Origin: AP-15 sp963777435
GTDB taxonomy: Bacteria > Pseudomonadota > Alphaproteobacteria > ATCC43930 > CGMCC-115725
Assembly: GCA_963777435.1 (NCBI GenBank)
Contig: CAVZQT010000003.1
Location: 496,001 to 560,000 of the forward strand
Length of the DNA stretch: 64,000 nucleotides
Direction of reading: 5' to 3'
Both the position numbers and the translations under genes were made by a program. Position 1 is the stretch's first letter. Every line of letters starts with the position of its first letter. The notes under the pieces were generated by a model. It saw only the letters and a list, made by a program, of their open reading frames with translations. It was not told the DNA's origin and searched no databases. Shown here in pieces: positions 8,324-16,806 of this stretch.

Positions 8324-10000
8324 TTAGCGAGCGAGCAACTCGCGCACGGCGTCGTCGATAAATTTGGCGTCGGCCGGGTTTTGCGCGGGATTGCCGGCGC
8401 GGTGGCCCCAGATCGACGGGATCGGCCGCAATTCGGCGCGCGGCATCTGCGCCACCTCGCGGCGATTGTCCTCGACCGTAAAATAGAGGTCGGTCTCGCA
8501 CGGCATGACCAGCGCATCCGCAGTGATCGCGGCCAGTGCTTTGCCCAAATCACCACCATAGAGCTCGTTGGCGCTGATATCGGCGTGCTGCCACATCCAC
8601 AGCATCCCCAGTAAATCATTGGCGTCGCGGCGGCGGAAATTGGCTTCCCAGCTGCCAACCAGAAAGTCTTCCAGCGACGAAAAGCCGAGCTTCCGCCATT
8701 CCTCCTCGCGGTAGAAAGCCTGGCTCAGCCCCCAGCCGGCATAGACCCGGCCCATTGCCTGAAAACCGCGGGTCGGCGGGGTTGCGAACCAACCATCCTG
8801 CCACGCCGGATCGGCCGTCAATGCCGCCTTTACCCCTTCGAGAAAGACGTGATTGTGCGGCGAGGTCTTGGCCGACCCGCAGATCGCGGCAATGCGCTCG
8901 ACCCGGCCGGGAAACAAGGCGGCCCAGTGAAACGCCTGCTGCGCGCCCATCGAGAACCCGTAAACGAGCTTAACCCGCTCGACGCCAAAAACCTCTTGCA
9001 ACAGCCGCTGTTGCACCCGGACGTTGTCGGTCATCGTGAAGTGCGGATAGCGGGCGCGGTCCAAGGGCGGCGGGGTGTTGCTCGGGGACGACGACAAGCC
9101 GTTGCCGAACTTGTTGATGATCACGATGAAATATTTGGACGGATCGAGCGGCTTGCCGGGTGCGACCGCCCATTCGAGATCGTAGTGCTGCGCACCGTAC
9201 GAGGTCGGATAGACGATCACGTTCGATTTCGCGGCATCGAGCGTGCCGTATGTCTTGTAGGCAAGGCGGGCCTTGCGATAGGTCAGCCCCGATTGCAGCA
9301 CGACGTCGCCCGCTTCAAAGATTTCGTAATCCGGCATCAGCCACCCGCCTCGCGTATCGTCATTGTCATTGTCGTCATAGCGCAGGCTCCAGCGCTCCGG
9401 GCCAATCACTTGCATCAGGAATTTGGTGCCGGGCACGGCCCCGCTGAGGCTGCCGATATGCGACAAGCCGCCGTCATAGGTCACGATCCAACCGTGATCG
9501 GGCGAGGTGCAGGCGAGGTGCAGGTTCGCCATGCCCAAGCCCGGCCGCCGCTGCAGAACCCTAATGCCGCCGCCATAAAGCAGCTGGCCGATCTCGTCAA
9601 CCCCGGCGCCGTCATCGGCGGTGTTTACATGAAAGCGATCGAACCGGCTGTAATCGACACCGGCTTTGGCAAGATAGAGCTGCGGATAGGCATAGCCTTG
9701 GTTTTCAACAAATGGCGTCATAGAGCCGCCGCCCGCCACATGCGGCGCGCGCCCCGCTTCAGCGATCAGTTGTAACAGCCGCTCGCGAGGCAATAGGAAC
9801 TGCGCCGTGACTAGCGCGGCTTCGCTCTCAGTCAAATTTGGCTGAGCGAGAAGCCGGTGAATATCCTCGGGCAAATCCGCCAAGTCGAGCGGCCACACCC
9901 GCGCACCGTACGGCGCCAGACCGGCGTTTACGGCGTCCGGCGATGTCGCGGCCGTGTGGCCATCAGAGAATTCCAAAACCAGCCCGGTCGCGCTTGCCAT
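8324..10000 (-). CDS. Two-domain protein: unrecognised N-terminal domain + MetX-like alpha/beta hydrolase
   Basis: 558-residue protein. Residues about 225-558 are an alpha/beta hydrolase resembling homoserine O-acetyltransferase (MetX) relatives: YFIVIINKFGNGLSSSPSN, nucleophile elbow YGFSMG (Ser350), and a late histidine in SIWGHRAGNP. Residues 1-215 form a separate domain I do not recognise (segments APHVAGGGSMTPFVENQGYA, RFDRFHVNTADDGAGVDEIG, HGWIVTYDGGLSHIGSL). ATG at 10000 is used; the in-frame extension upstream runs over the preceding gene and is Arg/Ser-rich shadow. It lies 31 bases after the Pepco-like gene, itself 18 bases after the caspase-FGE gene, suggesting one transcript. The substrate is unknown, and biosynthetic acyl transfer is not implied by this context. 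Confidence 0.75.
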   Translation of the reverse strand: MASATGLVLEFSDGHTAATSPDAVNAGLAPYGARVWPLDLADLPEDIHRLLAQPNLTESEAALVTAQFLLPRERLLQLIAEAGRAPHVAGGGSMTPFVENQGYAYPQLYLAKAGVDYSRFDRFHVNTADDGAGVDEIGQLLYGGGIRVLQRRPGLGMANLHLACTSPDHGWIVTYDGGLSHIGSLSGAVPGTKFLMQVIGPERWSLRYDDNDNDDTRGGWLMPDYEIFEAGDVVLQSGLTYRKARLAYKTYGTLDAAKSNVIVYPTSYGAQHYDLEWAVAPGKPLDPSKYFIVIINKFGNGLSSSPSNTPPPLDRARYPHFTMTDNVRVQQRLLQEVFGVERVKLVYGFSMGAQQAFHWAALFPGRVERIAAICGSAKTSPHNHVFLEGVKAALTADPAWQDGWFATPPTRGFQAMGRVYAGWGLSQAFYREEEWRKLGFSSLEDFLVGSWEANFRRRDANDLLGMLWMWQHADISANELYGGDLGKALAAITADALVMPCETDLYFTVEDNRREVAQMPRAELRPIPSIWGHRAGNPAQNPADAKFIDDAVRELLAR

Positions 10001-10031
10001 CGCTGTCCCATTCGAGTCGGTCACTGGAACG

Positions 10032-10412
10032 TCAGCTTGTCGGGCGCTGGCGTTTGAAGGACAGCTTGATGCCGCCCGATCCGCCGATCTTGCCGCCACT
10101 GCCGAGAATGCTGATTTGGCCCTCTGAGCTGACTTCGATCGACAACTCGACCTCCTCCAGCGACATTCCGGTCTCGTTGCGTGTTTGGTCGAAGACATCG
10201 CCGACGACGCCCAGCAGATTTCCGATTTCGCGTTTCAGATCTTCGACATTGACCTGTACGCGCTGGGTCAAGCTCTTGCGGGTCTGTTGCACGACGCTCG
10301 AACCAAAGCCGCCGCCGACATCTTCAGAGCTGCGGCTGCCCTCGGCGACCTCGACCGTCTCTGCTGAAGTGATTTCGGTGACAAACCACAGCGATCCTTG
10401 CTGGCCGGGCAT
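10032..10412 (-). CDS. Pepco-like (peptidase-co-occurring) domain protein
   Basis: 126-residue small soluble protein. The end, LEEVELSIEVSSEGQISILG then GGSGGIKLSFKR, together with the middle helix VQVNVEDLKREIGNLLGVVG, matches what I recall of the Pepco domain. That domain was named in comparative-genomic surveys of prokaryotic conflict systems because it occurs next to caspase-like and other peptidases. Here it sits 18 bases after a caspase-FGE gene, which supports the assignment. The start codon has AGGGAAGGA upstream. No catalytic residues are evident; a binding or adaptor role is inferred. Without a profile search the family name is probable rather than certain. Confidence 0.62.
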   Translation of the reverse strand: MPGQQGSLWFVTEITSAETVEVAEGSRSSEDVGGGFGSSVVQQTRKSLTQRVQVNVEDLKREIGNLLGVVGDVFDQTRNETGMSLEEVELSIEVSSEGQISILGSGGKIGGSGGIKLSFKRQRPTS

Positions 10413-10430
10413 ATCGTCCTTCCCTTTCTG

Positions 10431-12458
10431 CTAAACGCACACGACCCGCATCCCGATGCGGCCTTGCCACCCGGGATTGTCAGGCTCGATCGAATCACGA
10501 AAAGCGGAGCGGCAGATCGCCGGATTGTGCGACCATGACCCGCCGCGCAAAATTCGATTACTGCCCGCCGGGCCGGCTAGATAGGCGCTGCCGTCGCGCG
10601 GCACAATGTCATAGGTTGTGGTCGCAATATCGAGGCAGAATTCCCAGACATTACCGTGCATGTCGTAGGCCCCAAACCGGTTGCGCGGAAAGGTGCCGGC
10701 GCGCGTGGTCGTTCCACGAAAGATGCCGACCGGTCCTTGGCCATAGGCGCCCGACCCGTATTTGACGCCGCCATAATCATCGGAGGCGATGCTGTTGCCG
10801 TCGCTGTTGCCGCATACCGCTCCGCCTGTGCCGCAATAATTCGCCAAATCGCTCGTGATTGTCGGCCCGACATTGAACGGATCGCTCGAACCCGCGCGGC
10901 AACAATATTCCCACTGCGCTTCGCTCGGCAGCCGATAGTCGCGCCCGGTTATTGCAGATAGACGTCGGCAATATTCCGCCGCCTGGTACCAGGTAATGCT
11001 TTCGACCGGCAGGTCGATGCCGTGAAAAGAGGACGGACTGGGGTTCAAATCGTATTGCAGCTTCGCGGGGTGCGCCATGACCACCGCCAGCCATTGCGCC
11101 TGGGTTATTGGCGCGGCGCTGATAAAGAACGAGGCCAGTGTGACATGGTGCTGCGGCCCCTCATTGGGCAGCCGTTCGGGCTCGCTGTCGGGCGAACCCA
11201 TGGTAAAGCTGCCGCCGGGAATTGCGATCATGTCGAGGCTGTTGGCCGATCCGAGATCCTCGGTAAAGACCATCGCAGCAGCATGCTGCAAAGGTTTCGC
11301 CTCGCCCTTTTGATCGACCTGCACAAAGCCGAAACGGATCGTGCGCAATGCTGGCGCCGACATGCGTCTTCGAATGAATGGCACTGCGGCGATAGCACCG
11401 GCTCCAGCCGCCATCAGCACGCCGGCCGCAATCGCTCGTCGGCGCGTCAGCAGCCGCGTCCTTTGCGTGTCACCCGTCCTCTGATGATGTGGCGATATAG
11501 GCGGTTCCGAGATCGGCAGCGGCGATCTCCGGGATCCCGCTTCCGCTTCCGCCTGCTTTAAGGCGATCCGTTTAACCGCTTCATGCGCCTGTGCGTCGGC
11601 CGGAGAGACGGCGATAACCCGCCACCACAACTGCTCGGCGGTTTCGAGATCGCCTTTAGTCTCCGCCTGCAGCGCATCGACCCGGAGCGGGGCGATATCG
11701 GTCAGGCTGGCGCGTTTCGGCAGCAGAATCAGATGGCGCTTCTCGATCGGCTCGGCTTGGGTATAAGGGGTCTGGCGCGGCTTTCTGTAGTGTTGGCACA
11801 GTTCGGGAACTCGGACGCGCAGATACTCGTCGAGCCGTTCGACCGTAGCACAATTGGCCTGGCCTTCTAGCCGCAGTCCTTCCAATAGCGTGTAGGTGAA
11901 GGCGCCGTGCTTCAACTCGTCGATTTCATAGGAGCGCTCGTTCGGGCGGCATGACGATATTGCGACCACACCCGGTTGCGTCTCGGACCCAACGCCTTCG
12001 CCATCGCGCGCGCCCTCGTTGCGGCAGGCGTCGAGCAATAGGATCACGTTTTCGGCGCCACAGCGTCGCAGCCGCTCGGTGACCAGGCTGACCGGAATTG
12101 CGGTTTCCTCGACATTGCCGGGGTCGGCGTCGCTCGGCATCAGATAGTCGCGCTCGCGCTCCCGCCTGCCATGGCCGGCAAAGAAGAACCATAAATTGTC
12201 GCTCGGCTTGAGGAATTTCTGTTCAAACCTGATCCGCAGAAAGCGTCGCAACGTGCCCCCGGTCGGCGTCGAGCGGATCGGTTCGCCAAAGTTGGTCGGG
12301 ATCGGCGGGGCGTCATCGGCAAAGAAATAGACCTTATCGAACGCGACTTCCTTCTCGAAAAAGTCCCGCAATACTTCCGCATCGCGCTTGGCGAACTGCA
12401 ATGGCTGCAGATTGTCATAGCGGTCGATACCGATGCAGATCGCCCAATTCTGGCTCAT
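10431..12458 (-). CDS. Caspase-like peptidase (C14) fused to FGE-like domain through a membrane helix
   Basis: 675-residue fusion. Residues 1-245 are a bacterial caspase/metacaspase domain with the start ICIGIDRYDNL, the catalytic His in FFFAGHGRR (His96) and the catalytic Cys in LLLDACRNE (Cys145). A linker follows, then a likely transmembrane helix at about 342-361, flanked by arginines. From about 405 to the end is a formylglycine-generating-enzyme/SUMF1-type domain (PGGSFTMGSPDSE, DYRLPSEAQWEYCCRAG, FGAYDMHGNVWEF, RILRGGSWS). In the FGE active-site stretch GGSWSHNPAICRS, the first of the two catalytic cysteines appears replaced by His, so this module is probably a binding or sensor domain rather than an enzyme. 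It is the first gene of a three-gene unit. Confidence 0.88.
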   Translation of the reverse strand: MSQNWAICIGIDRYDNLQPLQFAKRDAEVLRDFFEKEVAFDKVYFFADDAPPIPTNFGEPIRSTPTGGTLRRFLRIRFEQKFLKPSDNLWFFFAGHGRRERERDYLMPSDADPGNVEETAIPVSLVTERLRRCGAENVILLLDACRNEGARDGEGVGSETQPGVVAISSCRPNERSYEIDELKHGAFTYTLLEGLRLEGQANCATVERLDEYLRVRVPELCQHYRKPRQTPYTQAEPIEKRHLILLPKRASLTDIAPLRVDALQAETKGDLETAEQLWWRVIAVSPADAQAHEAVKRIALKQAEAEAGSRRSPLPISEPPISPHHQRTGDTQRTRLLTRRRAIAAGVLMAAGAGAIAAVPFIRRRMSAPALRTIRFGFVQVDQKGEAKPLQHAAAMVFTEDLGSANSLDMIAIPGGSFTMGSPDSEPERLPNEGPQHHVTLASFFISAAPITQAQWLAVVMAHPAKLQYDLNPSPSSFHGIDLPVESITWYQAAEYCRRLSAITGRDYRLPSEAQWEYCCRAGSSDPFNVGPTITSDLANYCGTGGAVCGNSDGNSIASDDYGGVKYGSGAYGQGPVGIFRGTTTRAGTFPRNRFGAYDMHGNVWEFCLDIATTTYDIVPRDGSAYLAGPAGSNRILRGGSWSHNPAICRSAFRDSIEPDNPGWQGRIGMRVVCV

Positions 12459-12585
12459 GTCAGTCCGTCTGCGCTGCTCCGCTCAACGATATGCCCGAGA
12501 GGGCTGCTCAACCGATGTGAACCAATCGATAGTGGTCGGTCCCGCCTCAGATTATCCTTAAAACGGGATTACGAGGGAGAGCCCG

Positions 12586-13101
12586 ATGAGCATACGGCTG
12601 GCGATTTCAGCGATTTTTGCAGCGGCGGCGGGGAGCATTGCGATCTCCCCTGCCTTTTGCGGCGAGTTGGCAGCACCAAAGGCGGTGGCTCCCGGCCACG
12701 CCGGGATCATCCTCGCGGGCGGTATGGGAGGCGGTGGTGGCGGCATGAGCGGCGGTGGCGGGGGCATGAGCGGCGGCGGTGGCGGTGGTACCGGTAGCGG
12801 TGGCGGGGGTACTGGTAGTGGCGGCGGGGGAATGAGCGGTGGTGGTGGAATGGGCGGCGGCGGTTTCGGAGGAATGGGCGGTAATTCCTATGGCGGTGGC
12901 CTGTTCGGAGGTCCGGCTACCGCCTACCAGCAGTCCTCGCCGTGGGGCGCCAGCACCTCGTCCGATAGCTATAGCTATCAATGCATCACACCCGCCGGAG
13001 GTTGTTCATTTGTCGCCCCTGCCTGGATGCGGGCGAGTTCGTTGCGCAGTGGCGCCGATTGCGCCTGCGACGGCGGCCAGACCCGGGGCCGCGTCCAATA
13101 G
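12586..13101 (+). CDS. Secreted glycine-rich repeat protein
   Basis: 171-residue protein with a signal peptide (MSIRLAISAIFAAAAGSIAI, cleavage around FCG-EL). A low-complexity block at residues about 46-105 is built of GGGGGMS, GGGGTGS and GGMGGN units. The C-terminal 50 residues are ordinary, with four cysteines (QCITPAGGCSF, DCACDGG). The start ATG has AGGGAG upstream. It is divergent from the caspase-FGE gene, with 127 bases between the two starts. The function is not recognisable; such proteins are often surface or extracellular. The glycine tract may make repeat copy number unstable. Confidence 0.65.
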   Translation: MSIRLAISAIFAAAAGSIAISPAFCGELAAPKAVAPGHAGIILAGGMGGGGGGMSGGGGGMSGGGGGGTGSGGGGTGSGGGGMSGGGGMGGGGFGGMGGNSYGGGLFGGPATAYQQSSPWGASTSSDSYSYQCITPAGGCSFVAPAWMRASSLRSGADCACDGGQTRGRVQ

Positions 13102-13160
13102 CATCTCGCCGGAACTGACAGCCGAAAAGAAAGCCGGCCGGCGCTCACGAGGCAGGCCGA

Positions 13161-13925
13161 TCACTCGACAAAAGTGATTGTGCCCGCGCCGTTGACCTGG
13201 GTGCTGCGCTGTTTCGGATTGCCGTAAATCGAAATCGAACCCGAGCCGGATATATCGGCGACGATCCGCTCGCGCGCATTGACGGCCGCATTCCCTGATC
13301 CGCTGATCGTGACATTCGCGCTGTCGGCGATCAGTCGCCGTGCTGATAGTTGGTTCGACCCGCTCAACTCGACAGTTATTGCCGAAATATTTCCGGTCAT
13401 CTCAGCATGATTGGAGCCGTTCAGCGAAATCATCAGCTTCTCGCCAGTGAGCCCTTCGGCATTGATCTGATTGCTTCCGGAAGCCGCGATATCAGCCACC
13501 TCTGGCGATGTAACAGTCACCTTTATGCGTCCGTCGGTCGAATAGGATCGGTCGGTGTAGATCTGCAACCTGCCGTTCGACACGTCGGTCTTGACGATCG
13601 GCAACAGGTTTTTGTCGGCCTCGATCGTCACCCCCGGGGGTGAACCGGTTTTGACCGTCACGGCGAAAGCGCCATCGGCGGTGATCGCCGAGACCGGCCC
13701 GATCGGCCGAGTTTCTGAGGCGAGCTGGCCGTCCCCGACAATATGGCCGATGCCGGTCGAGGTCTGCACCGTCACCGTCTGGCCGCTAACCGTAACGCTC
13801 GCGCTCTCGTGGTTTACGCTGACATTGTTTTGTTGGATTACGCTCGTCTGCGACCAGGCCGAGCTCGTGCTGACCGCTAATGAGGCGGTGATAATCACGC
13901 TCGCCGCGCCCGTCATATATCTCAT
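13161..13925 (-). CDS. Secreted DUF2807 (GIN-domain) protein
   Basis: 254-residue exported protein with an N-terminal signal peptide and a long beta-rich body of the putative auto-transporter adhesin head GIN domain (DUF2807). Repeated short strands such as AASGSNQINAEGL, SLNGSNHAEMTG, LSGSNQLSARRL, ISGSGNAAVNA and ISGSGSISIYG give the typical SGSG/SGSN ladder. The family is widespread but functionally uncharacterised. The start is uncertain between two ATG codons nine bases apart (MRYMTG), with AGGGTAGG immediately upstream favouring the second. It is convergent with the glycine-rich gene. Confidence 0.75.
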   Translation of the reverse strand: MRYMTGAASVIITASLAVSTSSAWSQTSVIQQNNVSVNHESASVTVSGQTVTVQTSTGIGHIVGDGQLASETRPIGPVSAITADGAFAVTVKTGSPPGVTIEADKNLLPIVKTDVSNGRLQIYTDRSYSTDGRIKVTVTSPEVADIAASGSNQINAEGLTGEKLMISLNGSNHAEMTGNISAITVELSGSNQLSARRLIADSANVTISGSGNAAVNARERIVADISGSGSISIYGNPKQRSTQVNGAGTITFVE

Positions 13926-14153
13926 CCTACCCTGGCACCTCAATCTCTCGACTGGCGCGCGATAGCACGGCTCTCGGATCCGAACAAGCCACCTCCGGGA
14001 ACGCAGGAACTTCGCAAGATTTCGGCAGCTCGGGCGCCAGCTGCCGAAGACAACGCCGCGACGCCGTGGCCATCAAATGCTACAGTCGGCGCTGCGGGAT
14101 GTACTGAATAGCGACGACGGCGACAAAAGCCGCGCGCTTTGGGAGGCGGCTGA

Positions 14154-15737
14154 ATGGAAACCAAGCCCAGCAGGCGAAATCTGCTCATCGGCGCTGCGGC
14201 GGCGACCGCGGCCGGCCTCCTGCCGCGAAGCGCGGTGCTGGCGGATAATGCAAGTGTTACGGTGCCGAGCGACCTTGCTTACCGCAATGCCACCGATCTG
14301 GCCAAAGCGCTTACCGCCAAGCAGATTTCCTCGGCCGAGCTGACCGATTTCGCGATCGCGCGCATCGAAGCTCTCGATACGCCGATCAATGCCGTCGTCG
14401 TGCGCGATTTCGAGCGGGCGCGGGAAGCCGCCAAGGACGCCGACAAAGCTCTGGGGCGCGGTGAAACCCGGCCGTTGCTCGGGTTGCCGATGACCGTCAA
14501 GGAGGCGTTCAACGTGGCCGGCGTGGCGACAACGTGGGGCAATCCAAGGTTTCGCGACTGGCAGCCGAATTTCGACGCTCTCGTGGTGAAGCGGCTCAAG
14601 GCGGCCGGAGCCGTCATTCTCGGCAAGACCAACGTGCCGTTTATGCTCGAAGACTGGCAGAGCTACAACGAGATCTACGGAACGACCAACAACCCTTGGG
14701 ATTTGGCGCGCACCCCAGGGGGATCGTCGGGCGGGGCTGCGGCGGCGCTCGCGGCCGGCTTTGTGACGCTCGAACTCGGGTCCGATATCGGCGGATCATT
14801 GCGCTGCCCGGCGCATTTTTGCGGTGTCTTTGCGCACAAACCGACCCTCGATCTTGTGCCCTTGCACGGCGCCGGGCCGCCGCATGTGCCGGACGTGCCG
14901 ATACGCGGCGGGCTCGCGGTCGCCGGGCCGATGGCGCGCAGCGCCGCCGATCTCGCCCTGGAGCTCGATGTCCTCGCAGGTCCGGACGAGACGGCCGAAG
15001 GAATCGCCTATAAATTGGCGCTTCCGGCCACCCGGCATCAGGATCTCAAGAGCTTTCGGGTGTTGGTCCTCAATTCCCATCCGCTGTGCCCGACCGCGGC
15101 AAGCGTACAGACCGCAATCGACAATTTGGCTGACCGTCTCGGCCAAATCGGTGTCAGTGTTGCGCGCACCAGCTCGCTACTGCCCGATCTCGCCGAGATA
15201 GCCCGGCTTCGAAACGAACTTGTCGCGGCGGGGCGCGCCGCTGATCTGCCGGCCGATGTCTATCAACGCATCGGGGATGCGGCAAAAGAACTGCCCCCCG
15301 ATGTCGACAGTCTCGGTGCCAGATGGGTTCGCGGGACCACCCTTACCCATCGCGAGTGGATCCTGGCAACCCGCCGCCAAGGGCGGCTGCGCGGGCAGGC
15401 CCATGAGTTGTTCGCGTCGTTCGACGTCGTGCTGTGCCCGCCAATGCCGACCCCGGCATTTCCTCACGATCACGCCAAGGATCAGCGTGCGCGGCGGCTC
15501 GACATCGACGGCAAGCAAGTTCCATACGGGGATCAGGTTGTCTGGGCGAGCATGGCGACGCTGCTGGGCTTGCCGGCGACCGTCGCTCCGATCGGGCATA
15601 GCACGGAGGGTTTGCCGATCGGCATGCAGATCATCGGGCCCTATCTCGAGGATCGCACGACGATCGCGTTCGCGGGGCTGATCGAGCGCGAATTCGGCGG
15701 CTTTGTACCGCCGCCAACTTATTCGCCGACCAGGTGA
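14154..15737 (+). CDS. Amidase signature family hydrolase with Tat-type leader
   Basis: 527-residue amidase. The N-terminus (PSRRNLLIGAAAATAAG) looks like a twin-arginine export signal. The Ser-cisSer-Lys triad of the amidase signature family is complete: Lys116 in TVKEAFN, Ser191 in PGGSSGG, and nucleophile Ser215 in GSDIGGS. Sequence beyond the triad (AHKPT, PIRGGLAVAGPMARSAADL) resembles bacterial amidases annotated as GatA-like. With a leader peptide and no gatB or gatC nearby, it is a stand-alone amidase rather than a tRNA amidotransferase subunit. GGGAGG lies 7 bases before the ATG. The substrate is unknown. Confidence 0.87.
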   Translation: METKPSRRNLLIGAAAATAAGLLPRSAVLADNASVTVPSDLAYRNATDLAKALTAKQISSAELTDFAIARIEALDTPINAVVVRDFERAREAAKDADKALGRGETRPLLGLPMTVKEAFNVAGVATTWGNPRFRDWQPNFDALVVKRLKAAGAVILGKTNVPFMLEDWQSYNEIYGTTNNPWDLARTPGGSSGGAAAALAAGFVTLELGSDIGGSLRCPAHFCGVFAHKPTLDLVPLHGAGPPHVPDVPIRGGLAVAGPMARSAADLALELDVLAGPDETAEGIAYKLALPATRHQDLKSFRVLVLNSHPLCPTAASVQTAIDNLADRLGQIGVSVARTSSLLPDLAEIARLRNELVAAGRAADLPADVYQRIGDAAKELPPDVDSLGARWVRGTTLTHREWILATRRQGRLRGQAHELFASFDVVLCPPMPTPAFPHDHAKDQRARRLDIDGKQVPYGDQVVWASMATLLGLPATVAPIGHSTEGLPIGMQIIGPYLEDRTTIAFAGLIEREFGGFVPPPTYSPTR

Positions 15738-15820
15738 TTAGCCGGAGCAAGACCGGTGCACCGGAACCCGCCCGTACCGGCTCCTGTTGATGGCATATGT
15801 TCGCGATACCGGAGGCGCGG

Positions 15821-16417
15821 GTGACGGCGAAGCGCGTTGTGATAGCGATTTTGGCTATCGGACTGGCTTCCGCCTCCTCGCTAATAGCTGCGGGCAGTTC
15901 TGCGGTGGCGCAAACGAACCCCGGAGTGTCGCCCACCGCTTCGGCTCCTGGAGCCGCGGCGCAGCCCGGGTTGACCAAACAAGACCGTGATTTCGTCGAG
16001 CGCGCCGCGCAGAGCGGCATGGCCGAGATCGATCTCGGCAAGCTCGCTCAGAAATCGGCAAATCCTGATGTCCGCCATTTTGCCGACCGGATGATCACGG
16101 ATCATACCGGCGCCGATGCGCGTCTGACCGCGATCGCACAAGCCCAAGGCATCGAATTGCCAAAGACCCTGGACATCGAGCATCGCAAGCTGCGCGACAA
16201 ACTCGCCAACGAGCACGACGGCAACTTCGATCGGGACTACGCGCATGCGATGGTTATCGACCATGATCATGCGATAAAACTGTTTCGCAGCGAGGCGGAT
16301 TCCGGCGTCGACCGGCAGCTTCGGGAGTTCGCTCGCGACGCGCTGCCAACCTTGCAACAGCACCGCAAGATGGCCGGCGACTTAGCGGCAAAGCTAGGGT
16401 CGACGGCGGCGCGGTAA
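15821..16417 (+). CDS. DUF4142 (ferritin-like fold) exported protein
   Basis: 198-residue protein with a signal peptide followed by a DUF4142 four-helix domain: DRDFVERAAQSGMAEIDLGK, NPDVRHFADRMITDHTGAD, DYAHAMVIDHDHAIKLF and LPTLQQHRKMAGDL. The paired His/Asp helices resemble ferritin-like proteins, but metal binding in this family is not established. GTG at 15821 is chosen because GGAGG sits 5 bases before it; an ATG eight codons upstream is the alternative. DUF4142 proteins are common in stress-related gene sets of soil alphaproteobacteria. Confidence 0.75.
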   Translation: MTAKRVVIAILAIGLASASSLIAAGSSAVAQTNPGVSPTASAPGAAAQPGLTKQDRDFVERAAQSGMAEIDLGKLAQKSANPDVRHFADRMITDHTGADARLTAIAQAQGIELPKTLDIEHRKLRDKLANEHDGNFDRDYAHAMVIDHDHAIKLFRSEADSGVDRQLREFARDALPTLQQHRKMAGDLAAKLGSTAAR

Positions 16418-16458
16418 TCGGATAGAGGCTTGGCAGCATCGGTGCGGAGGACATGTCG

Positions 16459-16806
16459 ATGGCCGCGAAGCTCGTTGTTGGTCTGTTCCCATCGGCTGGT
16501 GTCGCGCTCGATGCGTACCACCGGCTTCATACCGAAGGATTCCCCTACAGCCGGCTGGCGCACCGCATTCTGAAGGAAGTGGGGCCGGTGCCGGCTCAGG
16601 TCCAGGCCGAACTCGAGGCATTGCAGATCGACCCGCTGGTACTCGGCAATGCTCGCCAGACATTCGTGAGTTTTATCCGTAATGGCGAGACGGCGGTCTT
16701 TGTCGAGGTCGTCGATGATGACGAGGCCGTCTCGGCAGCGGATATTCTTGGCCTCTACGCCCCGCTTTCGGTGCAAACCTTGATCAGCGGCGCCGGCGGT
16801 CCATAG
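16459..16806 (+). CDS. Conserved hypothetical protein, about 115 residues
   Basis: I do not recognise a named family. The protein begins AAKLVVGLFPSAGVALDAYH, an alternating beta-alpha start reminiscent of small general-stress/ferredoxin-like alpha-beta sandwiches, and contains QTFVSFIRNGETAVFVEVVD near the C-terminal half. GGAGG is 8 bases before the ATG at 16459 (another ATG lies at 16453). It is soluble, without signal or membrane segment. Its last 23 bases overlap the end of the convergent DoxX gene, so the two cannot both have private terminators. Confidence 0.55.
   Translation: MAAKLVVGLFPSAGVALDAYHRLHTEGFPYSRLAHRILKEVGPVPAQVQAELEALQIDPLVLGNARQTFVSFIRNGETAVFVEVVDDDEAVSAADILGLYAPLSVQTLISGAGGP

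Noticed and set aside
8849..9775. A 308-codon plus-strand open frame opposite the alpha/beta hydrolase
   Set aside because: Shadow of the conserved minus-strand gene; no ribosome site and no recognisable domain.
10431..10700. Diversity-generating retroelement variable repeat at the end of the FGE-like domain
   Set aside because: No reverse transcriptase, no second copy of the segment and no accessory gene in the window; the idea is kept only as a check outside the window.
12720..12900. CRISPR or tandem DNA repeat array in the glycine-rich gene
   Set aside because: The repetition is low-complexity glycine coding (GGC/GGT/GGA), without regular repeat-spacer structure.
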